A stretch of 64,000 nucleotides of DNA from Aurantiochytrium sp. KH105 (lineage: Eukaryota; Sar; Bigyra; Thraustochytrida; Thraustochytriidae). This document shows, in pieces, positions 18,089-27,528 of the stretch; position 1 is the first letter of the stretch, and every line of letters begins with the position of its first letter. Made by a program: the position numbers and the translations under genes. The notes beneath the pieces are model-generated. The model was not told where the DNA came from. It saw only the letters and a program-made list of their open reading frames with translations, and did not search any database. The stretch lies in contig BGKB01000007.1 in the NCBI GenBank assembly GCA_003116975.1, positions 372,001 through 436,000 of the forward strand, read 5' to 3'.

Positions 18089-19393
18089 ATGCCCAAGCCT
18101 CGAACTCACTGGTTTGTTGTGCGGTCTTTGCGGAGCGGATACGCAGCTCGCGACGCCTCTGGCGCAAGGCGACCCATGATGGACGCTCAGGTTCTCTTGT
18201 ACTACTGCTACTCGCAAGTGGCCGACGCGTCTGTCCTTGCAAGCGCGCAAGAGTCGCTCATGCGTGACCTCAACCTCAAGGGCCGCGTACGAGTGGCTCG
18301 GGAGGGCATAAACGGGACCTTGGCCGGCGCCGCGCAAGACCTCGAGAGGTACAAGCGCGAAACTGAGCGAGCGCTTGAACGTGACGATATCGACTGGAAG
18401 ACGTCGCCTGTCAAGGCCGCCGCGAACCTCGTCCAAGAGGGTCAGGACCGCACTGATGACGTCTTTGAGGGCGTGCTTGTCAAGGTGGTGGACAATCTCG
18501 TCGCAGCCAAGGGAACACGCATGGGCCAGGGAGATTATTCTCCAGAGAGCACCGGGGTGCACTTGAGCCCCGAAGACTTTCACGCTACAATATCTGCGGC
18601 TGCACCAGAGGACATTGCTTTGATCGATGTTCGCAACCAATACGAATATGAGGTCGGCCACTTTCGAGGTGCAATCAATCCGTGCACAAGGAAATTTAGT
18701 GATTTCGAGACATGGTTTATTTCCGAAGGTGCACGTCTTGTGCAGAATAAACAAAAGGTGCTCATGTATTGTACAGGAGGAATACGTTGCGAGACCGCCA
18801 GCATCATGGTGAAGGAGGTTCTTGAGCGAAACGCCGTACGAGAAAACCAGGATAATCAGCAGCATCAGCTCGATGAACAGCAAGACCGGAAACAAGGCCT
18901 GCCAAGTAGAGACTCGGATTGTAGTGCTTCAACGACACCCGCTGTCTTTCAGCTCAAAGGAGGCATCCATCGATATCTCGAGGCCTTTCCCGAGGGACAT
19001 TTCGCTGGTCGCAACTTTGTGTTCGATGGTCGAATCTTGCAACCAGCGCCCGGAACAGGCGAAAAAACCGTGGGCAAGTGTGCCTATTGCCACGATTCGT
19101 GGGACACTCATCTGGAAGACCGTCGATGCAAGAAATGCCGCATGCTCGTGCTCGCCTGTGATCGATGCGCTCATCACGACGCAGGGCTTTGGTGCGCACA
19201 GCATGTCTACCTTGATCCACGACGCACATCTGAACGAGATCTGCAGAAACGCCGTTCGTCGCTCGAGCATCGCCTTTCTAATCTTCAGGGCCGTGGTCTA
19301 TCGCGACAGCGACGCAAGGTTCGCGCCCAACTTGCTGAGCTCGACGACGCCCAAATGCAACTGCAGACCTTGGCAAACGTTGAAGTTTCATGA
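18089..19393 (+). CDS. TrhO/TSTD2-like rhodanese (tRNA uridine hydroxylase family)
   Basis: Bacterial TrhO (YceA) hydroxylates U34 of tRNA, and TSTD2 is the poorly studied animal relative. The 434-residue product has the N-terminal acylphosphatase-like domain of this family (YYCYSQV, then VRVAREGINGTLAG, about residues 30-110). A rhodanese domain follows (DVRNQYEYEVGHF-type signature at about 175) with the active loop CTGGIRC, nucleophile Cys228. Next come the LKGGIHRYLE motif and a C-terminal Cys-rich segment (CAYC, CKKC, CDRC and related Cys, about residues 331-370) resembling the zinc-ribbon-like tail of TSTD2. The last 55 residues are charged and helical. Met at 18089 is used. A later Met near residue 31 just precedes the conserved domain and could be the true start. 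Confidence 0.85.
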   Translation: MPKPRTHWFVVRSLRSGYAARDASGARRPMMDAQVLLYYCYSQVADASVLASAQESLMRDLNLKGRVRVAREGINGTLAGAAQDLERYKRETERALERDDIDWKTSPVKAAANLVQEGQDRTDDVFEGVLVKVVDNLVAAKGTRMGQGDYSPESTGVHLSPEDFHATISAAAPEDIALIDVRNQYEYEVGHFRGAINPCTRKFSDFETWFISEGARLVQNKQKVLMYCTGGIRCETASIMVKEVLERNAVRENQDNQQHQLDEQQDRKQGLPSRDSDCSASTTPAVFQLKGGIHRYLEAFPEGHFAGRNFVFDGRILQPAPGTGEKTVGKCAYCHDSWDTHLEDRRCKKCRMLVLACDRCAHHDAGLWCAQHVYLDPRRTSERDLQKRRSSLEHRLSNLQGRGLSRQRRKVRAQLAELDDAQMQLQTLANVEVS

Positions 19394-19567
19394 CTTCTCT
19401 TCTCGCCCCATTTATATGCCCAAACGAGCTCGCAACGTCCGTTTAGAGTTCTTTTCTATTCAGGTGGCACCGCGATACATCGTCTCCGCTTTGGCTCACG
19501 GGCATGTGGACGAACGAATTCGATGTTGCCTTGGACCGTTTGCAGATTCTCGGAAAAGAAACTCGAA

Positions 19568-21262
19568 TCATGGATTGCACAGCTTTTCCAAATCCGCTTC
19601 TTCGCGTTCAATCTCACGCAAACGAGCTCGTAATGCCTCAAGACGTTGCACGAGCGCTTCGCGCTTTCCATCTTTGGCACAATGACTCATGGGCGACGTA
19701 GCCGCTTCCTTTGCGCTATGGTGTTCAGGCGAGCCTACCGCTTCTCTTACGTGTTGTTTCACCGGCGAGGTTGCTATTTCGGCAACCTCGATTCCCAACG
19801 GCGATGCCGCTGATTCCATGGTCTTGCAAGGAAATGGCACAGTGGATACATCCACCATTTCAGTGACTTGAAGAGGCGAAATTGCAGAGTCTCTCGTCTT
19901 CTGAGCGATTGGCGATGTCGCTGTCTCAGTTTCATCGCAACGTATCGGCGAGAGTGCCACTGCAGCTGCTTGCTGTCGCGGAGGCGAAGTCGCAATGTTT
20001 GTTGTGTCCACATGAGCTGTACTACGTGCGACCTCTTCGGCTGTTTTCGGAATCGCCACGCCATTGTCTTTTTCTGTAATGTCAATCACTGTCTGCAAAA
20101 TTGTATCCAAGAGCTCGTTCACGGACACCTGGTCGTCATCATCAGATTCCATATTTCCTTCGTTTACCACCTTTTTCGTGCCTTCGGTGATGTCTTGCTC
20201 CACCCTGACAATGGGTTGTTGATCAACGTGCTCATCTTTTTTGTTGTCGTGAAGAGCTTGCGCGTTTTGTTTGTTCGTAGCTTCCTCCTCACACTCCGCC
20301 ATTGGTTCGCTTGGACCTGGGTTCGCACGCGGCGGATTATCTAAATGTTGTTCAACAGCTTGCGAAAGATGCGAAGGACTTTCAGAAGCAGAAGCGCTCA
20401 CAGGATGCAGAGCATCAATGCGATTGTCTTGGGCATCAAGGGCGAGCGGCGTCAAAAGTCGTCTAGAGTTGGGCACGGTTGTTGTTGGCTTTACAGGATC
20501 GACGTGGACAAAGACATGCACATGACTTTCTGCAAGTTGGTCAGAACCTTGCACTCTGTTTTGACGACGTCGACGATGGCCCGATGAAGGTGGCAATGGG
20601 GCCGGCGGCGGGGGTGGAGGGGGAGGCGAAGGGGGAGGCGATGAAAGTCTTGCACGCCGAGACGTTTGTGGTGGAGGCGATGGCGGAGGCGTCCACTCGG
20701 AGAGGTTTTCCGCATCTACAAAGGCAAGGCCCAAAAGGTTGTCGTCCGAGGAAGCTTCAGAGTACACCAAGCTATCAGCCGCGTTGCTTCGTCGAGATGC
20801 AGTGCTTGCGCGTGACAAGAGGCTTGTGTTCAACGGGACGTCATCACTCGGACGACTGTTGCCATGTCCTTTAATCACTGCTGTTGGACTCGAACCCAAG
20901 GGCAAGCGAGGCGAACGACTTCCTGGAGATCGTGCACAACTCTTGCAATCTTCTTCCTCGTCCTCTGCGGGCTCCAAGAGGTGTTTGTGTCGCGCGAGAA
21001 TCTCGTCAGCGCGACGGTTGAGTTCATCGACATTAAGGAATTCATCGCCGAGGTCTTCTACGAGAAGCTCGTGCGAACCACGGTTTGCGGGGTGTTCATC
21101 GACCTCCGCATACGGCTGTGCACCCTGCTTGCTCGAATCCTGCCACCAGAAGAGGCCCTTATCCTCCTTTGCGCGTGCACCGCGCTCCTCGCGGCTTCGT
21201 GGAGGCTCGCGTCGAAAGCGCTCAATGAAGCTTGCAATCGTGGTGTTTCCGGACGACTCCAT
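19568..21262 (-). CDS. Disordered protein with a 12-residue Ser-Pro repeat and C-terminal coiled coil
   Basis: I do not recognise this 564-residue protein. The N-terminus has a compact conserved-looking segment (ASFIERFRREPPRSREER, then a Phe-Trp-Trp about ten residues on). This is followed by a predicted helix, a Pro-rich run (about residues 205-225) and long charged disordered sequence. Residues about 420-525 form a regular 12-residue repeat with Ser-Pro at fixed positions: eight Ser-Pro sites plus one degenerate unit. The last 35 residues are a Leu/Glu/Arg coiled coil. The first ATG is 21262; the open frame extends slightly further without one. Ser-Pro arrays suggest regulation by proline-directed kinases (inference). 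Divergent from the dioxygenase gene with 266 bases between starts. Confidence 0.6.
   Translation of the reverse strand: MESSGNTTIASFIERFRREPPRSREERGARAKEDKGLFWWQDSSKQGAQPYAEVDEHPANRGSHELLVEDLGDEFLNVDELNRRADEILARHKHLLEPAEDEEEDCKSCARSPGSRSPRLPLGSSPTAVIKGHGNSRPSDDVPLNTSLLSRASTASRRSNAADSLVYSEASSDDNLLGLAFVDAENLSEWTPPPSPPPQTSRRARLSSPPPSPPPPPPPPAPLPPSSGHRRRRQNRVQGSDQLAESHVHVFVHVDPVKPTTTVPNSRRLLTPLALDAQDNRIDALHPVSASASESPSHLSQAVEQHLDNPPRANPGPSEPMAECEEEATNKQNAQALHDNKKDEHVDQQPIVRVEQDITEGTKKVVNEGNMESDDDDQVSVNELLDTILQTVIDITEKDNGVAIPKTAEEVARSTAHVDTTNIATSPPRQQAAAVALSPIRCDETETATSPIAQKTRDSAISPLQVTEMVDVSTVPFPCKTMESAASPLGIEVAEIATSPVKQHVREAVGSPEHHSAKEAATSPMSHCAKDGKREALVQRLEALRARLREIEREEADLEKLCNP
19685..20000 (-). 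repeat. Degenerate 36-bp coding repeat (12-residue Ser-Pro unit)
   Basis: The encoded units run Ser-Pro, six variable residues, then usually Glu-x-Ala-Thr before the next Ser-Pro. Counted spacings are 12, 12, 12, 25 (one degenerate unit of 12 plus 13), 12, 12 and 12 residues. DNA identity between units is modest, so the periodicity is kept at protein level. Confidence 0.7.
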
Positions 21263-21418
21263 GGCTTCGAGTGCGCAAGGAAGGCCCCACACAGGCAGCG
21301 GTCTTGCGTCCCGCCCTGACAGCGCCTCCTCTTCGCTCTCTCGGGCGCGCGCGCGCGACGAGCGCTCGCTCGCTGGGCGTCTGTCTCGCTGTTTGCTCGC
21401 GACGTTGGGCCCCTTGCA

Positions 21419-21441
21419 TTCGTTCGTTCGTTCGTTCGTTC
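21419..21441. repeat. TTCG tetranucleotide run
   Basis: About six TTCG units lie in the bidirectional region between the divergent Ser-Pro-repeat and AlkB-like genes. A GC dinucleotide run precedes it at about 21346-21358. Confidence 0.75.
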
Positions 21442-21528
21442 ACTTCAAGTGACCTTGGGTTTCACCAACCAAGCCGTGGCAGGCCGCCAGAAACCAAACA
21501 CCGCCAAGTTGCGTGTCCAGCGGGCAGG

Positions 21529-22389
21529 ATGGCCGAGGCGAGCGCGGAAGAAGGCATGGGGTCTGCCCGCGTGCGCTTCGCACGCACCGAGGATGGGACC
21601 CGTTTACGGCCGCTTTGGGTGCTGCTCCCGGGCCACCTCGACGAGCACGCCATGGGCGCGCTACTCGAGAGCGTGGACACACGCGTCGCAGCTGCGCGGG
21701 AAACGCAAGCCGGTCGTCTTCTCGGAGAAAGCTTGCGCGCGGTCGGTCTCGAGATGCAAGCTATCTCACAGCCTGTTTGCAAGCTGCCGCTGCTCGTCGA
21801 GTTTGCGCATACGGCCTTTGCCGCTGCCACGAATGCGTGCAAAATTGCGTACGCAGCGCGGCACGGCGCGGAGCAGCAAAAGAGTTCGATTTTAGCAGAG
21901 CTAAGCTCTGACGTGAACGCTGCGCGAGACCTTGATCTTGATTTGGATATGTCAGGTCTCGATCGTGAACGCGAGGCCCTCACCTCGCTGGGTTGGCTTT
22001 ATGGCCCAAAGTCAAGCATGGTCGCTCACCATGACACGCCAACCTTTGCTGGTTCTCAGGATGAGTGGCTCGTGTCCTTCAATGCAGGTTTGACCATGAT
22101 CTTTGAAGCTGACGGCGAGGAGTTGCCTCTATCACATGGCGATGTTGTAGTCATGGACACCCTCGCAGTAAAGCACGGTGTCCGTCGCATCATTCCCGAT
22201 TCGGCCCCGTCACATTGCAGTCTTCAAGACGCTCGTCTGGGTCTTTTGCTCTGGTCTTCGTTTAATCCCGATGTCGAGGCGCGTGCAGCCCTCGCCGCGG
22301 ATGAGATGGCCGCCGCAGAGGGCGTATCAGGTCTCTTTCCAAGCGATTCAGAAGATGACGAAGTTGACGAAGAGGGCGAGGATAACTGA
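21529..22389 (+). CDS. AlkB-like 2-oxoglutarate/Fe(II) dioxygenase
   Basis: This 286-residue protein has the facial triad pattern of AlkB-type oxygenases: His167-x-Asp169 within an SMVAHHDTP segment, then VSFNAGLTMIF (the strand after the first metal ligands) and a distal His216 in AVKHGVRRI. Arg236 is a candidate 2-oxoglutarate ligand. AlkB enzymes oxidatively demethylate nucleic acids or proteins; the substrate here cannot be deduced. The N-terminal 90 residues are not recognisable and the C-terminus is an acidic Asp/Glu tail. ATG 21529 is the first good start. The open frame continues upstream to 21232 only through promoter-like sequence. The downstream neighbour is convergent. Confidence 0.68.
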   Translation: MAEASAEEGMGSARVRFARTEDGTRLRPLWVLLPGHLDEHAMGALLESVDTRVAAARETQAGRLLGESLRAVGLEMQAISQPVCKLPLLVEFAHTAFAAATNACKIAYAARHGAEQQKSSILAELSSDVNAARDLDLDLDMSGLDREREALTSLGWLYGPKSSMVAHHDTPTFAGSQDEWLVSFNAGLTMIFEADGEELPLSHGDVVVMDTLAVKHGVRRIIPDSAPSHCSLQDARLGLLLWSSFNPDVEARAALAADEMAAAEGVSGLFPSDSEDDEVDEEGEDN

Positions 22390-22774
22390 AAAGGAAAACG
22401 CAAGTGCAACACATAGGCCCAAGATCCCTTCGGGTGCGGGAGCGATGAAAGAATTATGTATGGCAGACAACTCTATTGAGTTTCGTCCATCGTTCACCTA
22501 TGTATGTAAACTTACCGTCAGGTTTTTGTCGGTGACATGGACCCGTTTTTCAACCAGCATGAATAAGCTGAGGGGAAACAGACATCTTCTGTTACGTTCC
22601 GTACCAATACAAAGCAAAATGAAGACTAATTTGGCACGATGTATTTTTTTTCTTGCAAAAATCATCTGCTGCAAATGCGTTAGCGATAAAGACAGAATAT
22701 ATATGTTCATGGAAAGTAACAGAGGAGAAGAGAAGACATACTCCTCAACTGCGTGTAATTGGAAAAGACTCTTT
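22390..22774. other. Convergent 3' region
   Basis: AT-rich spacer between the dioxygenase and SEC14 gene ends. No open frame longer than noise is independent of its neighbours, and no RNA gene is recognised. It most likely holds both 3' untranslated regions. Confidence 0.4.
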
Positions 22775-24826
22775 CTAGTGGATCTCAGCGTGGGGAAAAT
22801 GATCCCGATTCTTACCACCATATTCTTCAAAGAGGACGTCCTCGTCCATGTGCTCGAGCAATACATTTGTTGCCGCGTTTGGATGCAACTGAATCTTGGC
22901 CAGGACCACGGGGTCGAGGAATTGCTTGGCAAGCTTCCAAGCGCTATGCACCACCGAGGGCGTATTGATGAGAAAGACGGGACCTGCCTGCTCGGGAAAA
23001 TGCACTTCGACCTCCTTGGCAAAGGCCTTGAGTAGATTGATGGAGCGAAAGGCTTGCATGAACTTGACGCCCCGCATGTCGGCAATGAAAAGCATCTTCC
23101 ACTGCACATTACCCTGCGCTGCCCCTTTTCTGAATTCAAGAATGAGGCCAGCCATCTCGTACATGTAGCAGTCGAGCCAGTCCTGGACCGTCATGGTCTT
23201 GGCTAGATCCGAGCTCAAAGAGGTGATGAACTCGCCAATGCGCTCCACGAAAACAGGCATGCCCTGCTTCGACCAGCCCATGCACTTGCGAACGCGCAGA
23301 CGCCGATATGTTTCGAGCTTCTCCGGCGCGGTGGCCACGAGCTCGTGGAGCTTTTTCTTCTGGCGCCAAACGAGCGTGCCAAGCAATCGTTCGCTTGCCA
23401 TCGTTTTGCTATACTTGTCAGCTTGGAGAAATCGCATAATGCTAAAATCGTCGGGCACAGGGTAGGGCAAGCGACGATCCAGACCCTGAAAGGTGCCCAA
23501 CTTTTGCAGAACTTCCTTTCGAAACTCCCGAAAGATGCGAACTTGATCGGGCGTCATTGCCTGATAATGTACACAGTCCTCCAAAGGAATGTCCATGCCG
23601 TCAAAGTGGTTGAGCCAGACCTCGTGCGAGATGCCGTACTCACTACTCACGTGCATGGCGTGCCCGCCGGAGGGACATGCGTCTTGTCCCGAGCCTTCGC
23701 GTGTGTTCACGTCTGCGCCCAGATCGAGTCGAGAATTTCCGGAGACCAAAGGTTGCGAGTCGCGCCGACTTCCGTCTTTAACCTTGCGCGACCGACTTGT
23801 TCTGTGACTCGCGTTGGAGCTCTGCGATGCATCAGTGGCCAAGGCGACAGGCGTCTTGGTTGTGGTGGAGCGGTTCGACTCTGCGTTCGAGGGGTCGGCC
23901 TCCTTGACCGTCTCCTGACTTTTGGCTTGGGGCTGGGCCTGGAATTTGGTTCTCGCAACGTACAAGAGGCCAAGCACGAGCCAGACCAAGCCCACGGAAA
24001 GCGCCAGCCTTCTTGCATCGCCAGCGAAGAATCGACGCATCGATTCATCAGCGAAAAAGCTGGGACTCATACTGTGTTGTGAGACCACATAGCCGACTGA
24101 AGCAGTGACGAAGCATCCAAGACCAACGGCGGCAAGCTGGCCCGCAAAGGCACGATCGTTCGCGGTTTGCTCTGCGAGCGCACGCTGTTGTTGCGCCAGC
24201 TCGCGGAGACTGGCGCGCAACGAGGCGACCTCGCTGAGAGCTGATGTCTGCCGCGAGGCTTGGCTTTCCAACAGAGTTTCCAATCGGGCCATGCGGTCTT
24301 GCTGTTTCTGCTGAGTGTGCAGGAGCATCTGTTGTTGCTGCTGAAGAACGAGTTGCTGCGCGCTGTTGGATTTGCGTCGCGAACGGGGGGATGTAAGTCC
24401 GCTCGTGGGGCTCTTGCCGGGAGAAGTTAATGGTGACCTAATCTCGAGACCCTCTGCCAACGAGGCGGTTTGCACGGCTTCTGCGTCGAGATATTGCTGG
24501 GCAGACATTGAGGCCGTCGAGCTGCCCGAGACCGAGTCGTCCGAGGTGGTTGACCGGTGTTTCCCCTTTCCAATGCCTGCAATCTTTTTGAGAAATCCTG
24601 GTTTCGAGCTGCGCCGCCTCGAGCTCCCCGTCGAGGTCAAGGAGCGCATTGTCATGCTGCCGCCCACATCGAGACTCTGGCTGCGATGGCTGCGGAGTCG
24701 AGCGGGGCTCTGGGCCTCGATGAGCGAGGGCGATTCGATGATTGGTTCCGACGCGAAGGGCACGCCCACGTTGCGGGACGACCCATCCTTTTGCTCCTCC
24801 TCGACCATGGCGGCCGGAATCGACAT
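22775..24826 (-). CDS. Membrane-anchored SEC14/CRAL-TRIO lipid-transfer protein
   Basis: SEC14 domains bind and exchange phosphoinositides and other lipids. The 683-residue product starts at ATG 24826. Its N-terminal third is Ser/Gln-rich and disordered, with a Gln-rich coiled coil at about 130-200. Two hydrophobic segments follow (about 225-247 and 266-285), enough for a membrane hairpin. After a polar linker come the CRAL-TRIO N domain (about 412-480, with FLQADKYSKTMA) and the SEC14 domain (about 495-660, with PVFVERIGE, MLFIADMRGVKF and VFLINTPSVVHSAWKLAKQFLDP). The fold is well supported. The combination of coiled coil, membrane hairpin and C-terminal SEC14 suggests a lipid transporter fixed at a membrane contact site (inference). 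Its upstream region is long and repeat-rich. Confidence 0.85.
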   Translation of the reverse strand: MSIPAAMVEEEQKDGSSRNVGVPFASEPIIESPSLIEAQSPARLRSHRSQSLDVGGSMTMRSLTSTGSSRRRSSKPGFLKKIAGIGKGKHRSTTSDDSVSGSSTASMSAQQYLDAEAVQTASLAEGLEIRSPLTSPGKSPTSGLTSPRSRRKSNSAQQLVLQQQQQMLLHTQQKQQDRMARLETLLESQASRQTSALSEVASLRASLRELAQQQRALAEQTANDRAFAGQLAAVGLGCFVTASVGYVVSQHSMSPSFFADESMRRFFAGDARRLALSVGLVWLVLGLLYVARTKFQAQPQAKSQETVKEADPSNAESNRSTTTKTPVALATDASQSSNASHRTSRSRKVKDGSRRDSQPLVSGNSRLDLGADVNTREGSGQDACPSGGHAMHVSSEYGISHEVWLNHFDGMDIPLEDCVHYQAMTPDQVRIFREFRKEVLQKLGTFQGLDRRLPYPVPDDFSIMRFLQADKYSKTMASERLLGTLVWRQKKKLHELVATAPEKLETYRRLRVRKCMGWSKQGMPVFVERIGEFITSLSSDLAKTMTVQDWLDCYMYEMAGLILEFRKGAAQGNVQWKMLFIADMRGVKFMQAFRSINLLKAFAKEVEVHFPEQAGPVFLINTPSVVHSAWKLAKQFLDPVVLAKIQLHPNAATNVLLEHMDEDVLFEEYGGKNRDHFPHAEIH

Positions 24827-25710
24827 GAACAAGTCTAAGCCCGCTCGCTCTTTGGCTCCTCAAGCCAGCCTGCGTCTGGTTTCCTGACCTCGAGTGGCAC
24901 CTCGAAATCTGGCGAATGGGGAGCGTGCGTAGCTCTTCCCCTGGCTGTCAATCTATCTATCTTACCGCGTCGCTCTCGGGGAGCGAGCGACTACGCTTCG
25001 CCGTAGTAGCTCCTCGCCGCGTCGCGCCTCGCCGGGTCTGAACTACGCTGGCCCGGCCGAGCGCGGCGGACCCTTGGGTCGGGGCGAAGGCGCGCCTGCC
25101 ACGAGGCCGCGCCGCCTGGACTCGCCGCGCGGTGCTGGTTGGCCTCGAGGAGGCCTGCACGGGCGGAGCAGGAGCGGCCGGGGCGGCGAGAAGAGTGCGC
25201 GCGGCGAGGAAATGGAGCAGCGAGACGAGGCCTCCCTCGGACGGTCCTGGCCGCGTTGCACGGGGCGACGCGCGCGCGGGGCGGGGAGGGGGAGAGGGTG
25301 AAGGGCCCTTGCGCGTCGCGTTCGCGCTCGGCTCCAGAGTGGGCGAGAGGCCGCGAAGGACCTCGCCGGCCTCGATTTGAGTTTTGAAATCGACTGTACT
25401 GGTATACTCCGCAATGACGCGAGGCGAGGCGAGACGAGATGGACCGCTGCGCGAGGCTGCTCACCTCCCTCACCCAGGGCCTCCTCGCTGCCCTTCTGGC
25501 TGCCTCCCTGCCTTCCTGGGCGGCACGCTCCGCTGCGCCGCGCCTTCTGCACGCGCGAACGCAAGCAAGCAAGCAAGCACGCACGCAAGCAGGGCACGCT
25601 CGCCTCGGCGCCGCGCCGCTTCGATTCGCCCACGAGCGAAGGGGGAACGCAACCAACGCTACGCAATTTGCGACCAGCGCGGCTCTTCTGGCCGCCTCGA
25701 GGCGCCTGCC

Positions 25711-25761
25711 CGCTCCGCTCGGCTCGGCTCCGCTCGGCTCGGCTCGGCTCGGCTCGGCTCG
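25711..25761. repeat. GGCTC pentanucleotide run
   Basis: About ten units of GGCTC, with two CGCTC/CCGCTC variants, lie in the spacer upstream of the SEC14 gene. Read in one frame it gives repeated Leu-Gly-Ser-Ala residues, which explains a spurious open frame there. Confidence 0.75.
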
Positions 25762-26032
25762 CGCTCTGCTGGTGCTCTGCTGCCACTGCCCGTGCTCCGC
25801 CGCCCGTGCCGCGGAGAACCACGCGTCTTTTGGCCCCTCGCGTTGCGCGTCTGCTCGAGGTTCGCGCGAACAGCGCTCCGACGGAGCCTTCCCTCTTCTT
25901 TCTTTCCCTGCGACCCGTCTCCGGCCCGCCGCTGCCCTGCTGCCGCGTGCGAGGCGAGCGACGCGGCCTCTGCGCGGCGATCGAGGAATGCTCGCCCGAG
26001 GATCGAACGCGTGCGGCGACCTTGGAAGAGAA

Positions 26033-26116
26033 GGTCGATCGATGGATTGGTCGGGCGATCGATGGAACGAAACTTGGTGCTCGATTGATCGATCGATTGA
26101 GCGATCGATCGATCGC
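26033..26116. repeat. CGAT-rich repeat cluster
   Basis: Interrupted runs of CGAT units, self-complementary (GATC/CGATCG), are concentrated in about 85 bases. The palindromic unit makes both strands look alike, so spurious Asp-Arg-Ser-Ile repeats appear on both strands. Confidence 0.7.
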
Positions 26117-27051
26117 ACGCACGAGCTGCCAAAAGCAAGCTGTGAACACGCACTGACGAGAGACCGCCGAGCGAGCACGGCTCCTTACCCGCCTGCTAGG
26201 CCTCCTGCTAGGACTCCCGCTCGCCCAAGCAGGCAAGCAAGCAGCTGCAGCTGCAGATTGCCACACGCGACCGGGATGCAAACCTGGGCGGCAAATCAGG
26301 AAAGCCAACGCGAACTCGCGAACGTGTCGCGACTCTTGAGCTCGAACTTTTCAGGCGGCACGGGCCCGCGGCAGTGCAGGGCCGGGCCGGGCAGGGCCGG
26401 GCAGGGCAGTGCAAGTGCAAGCTAGTTACGGAAGAGCACGGCGGACAGAGGAGGAGGGACCAGCGCAGGGCCCCTGATTCCGTTGGACGCCCCGATTGGG
26501 GGCCCCTCCTTCTTAGTGTTAGTTAGTTCTCCTTCCCTCAGGCACCTGAAAGACAGGACGCCGGGCACCAGAACTGGGCAACCCTTCTTCTTTGTTGGCG
26601 CGGCAGCGAGCTGGGTCTTGTCGTAGACGAGCAAGCAAACAAGTTGCAGATGCTGGTGGTGAGGCTGGGCCCGGGAACGAGGAACTCGCGCTAGTCGCGG
26701 CGGGCGCTCGGCTCCGCTCAGCGAGTGGTCCGCGGTGGCCGCCCGTCTCCGTCCTTCCGCGCCCGGCTGCTGCGGCACGCGAGGCGGACGCAGGGACGCA
26801 CGCGGCGCGCGCACTTGCGTCCCTCTTCTTGCTTGTGCACTTCTATTCTACTACAATACTTGGCCTCGCCTTTCTAGCCTGCAAGTTCTTTCTCTCTCTC
26901 TCTCTTTCGTCTCTCTCTCTTCTTTCCCTCTTTCCCCCTCTTTCCGTGCCTGGCTGCGCAAAAGCTGCGGCTACAGAACGACTCGCTCGGGCTCTGCCGC
27001 GCAGGCGCTGGCTTGAGACACCGTCCGCCTGAGCTGCCTCGGCCGCGACGC

Positions 27052-27080
27052 AGCTAGCCAGCCAGCCAGCCAGCCAGCTA
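27052..27080. repeat. CCAG tetranucleotide run
   Basis: About six CCAG units flanked by CTAGC form a short near-palindromic microsatellite in the spacer downstream of the C2CD5 homologue. Confidence 0.7.
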
Positions 27081-27528
27081 GCTTGCTATCGCTCGCGGCG
27101 TCTGACTGCCTCCCGCCTGCCGTGCCTGGGCTCAAGTCGCGGGGACGACCGCGTCGTACCCGCGCCCCACCCGATCGGCGCGCTGCGCTCTTTGGAAAAG
27201 GGTCACACCGCCGCCGCCACAACGACTACCACCGACGACCTGCTCCCTGTCACGCCAGCCAAGGCTGGTTCTACGTTCGAGGTCTGCGTGCAGGGCAGCA
27301 TGCAGTGCTTGCACAGCCGCGCCAGCATGGGCTTCCTTTCTGGCGCACGCGTGCCATAATCAATGTCACACGTCGCTGGTCATCATTGGGTTGGACACAG
27401 CGGCGCTGTGACACCCACCCACCGACCTCACCTGCCGCTCATGAGCGGCAGGCAGGCAGGCTGACGCTGCCATCAACGAACAGAATCATACACAGGCCGA
27501 ACAAAGACGATGGTTGGTGGGTACTCTA

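Larger units (their letters stand above)
24827..27528. other. 2.7 kb low-complexity region without a convincing gene
   Basis: Between the SEC14 start and the C2CD5 stop, both on the minus strand. Several overlapping open frames of 260-420 codons exist on both strands (for example 24991-26178 and 25043-26308 minus, 25439-26425 plus). They consist of Arg/Ala/Ser/Pro-rich sequence and of translated microsatellites such as Asp-Arg-Ser-Ile runs, with no domain or signal. Repeats: GGCTC at 25711-25761, CGAT-rich at 26033-26116, GGGCC/GGGCA at about 26378-26415, CT-rich tract at about 26886-26946, CCAG at 27052-27080. I read it as the SEC14 promoter/leader plus non-coding spacer. A small or spliced gene cannot be excluded. 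Confidence 0.45.

Noticed and set aside
24991-26308. Overlapping minus-strand frames of 395 and 421 codons and plus-strand frames of 259-328 codons
   Set aside because: All consist of low-complexity sequence and translated CGAT, GGCTC and similar repeats. Strong overlap on both strands with no domain argues against coding.
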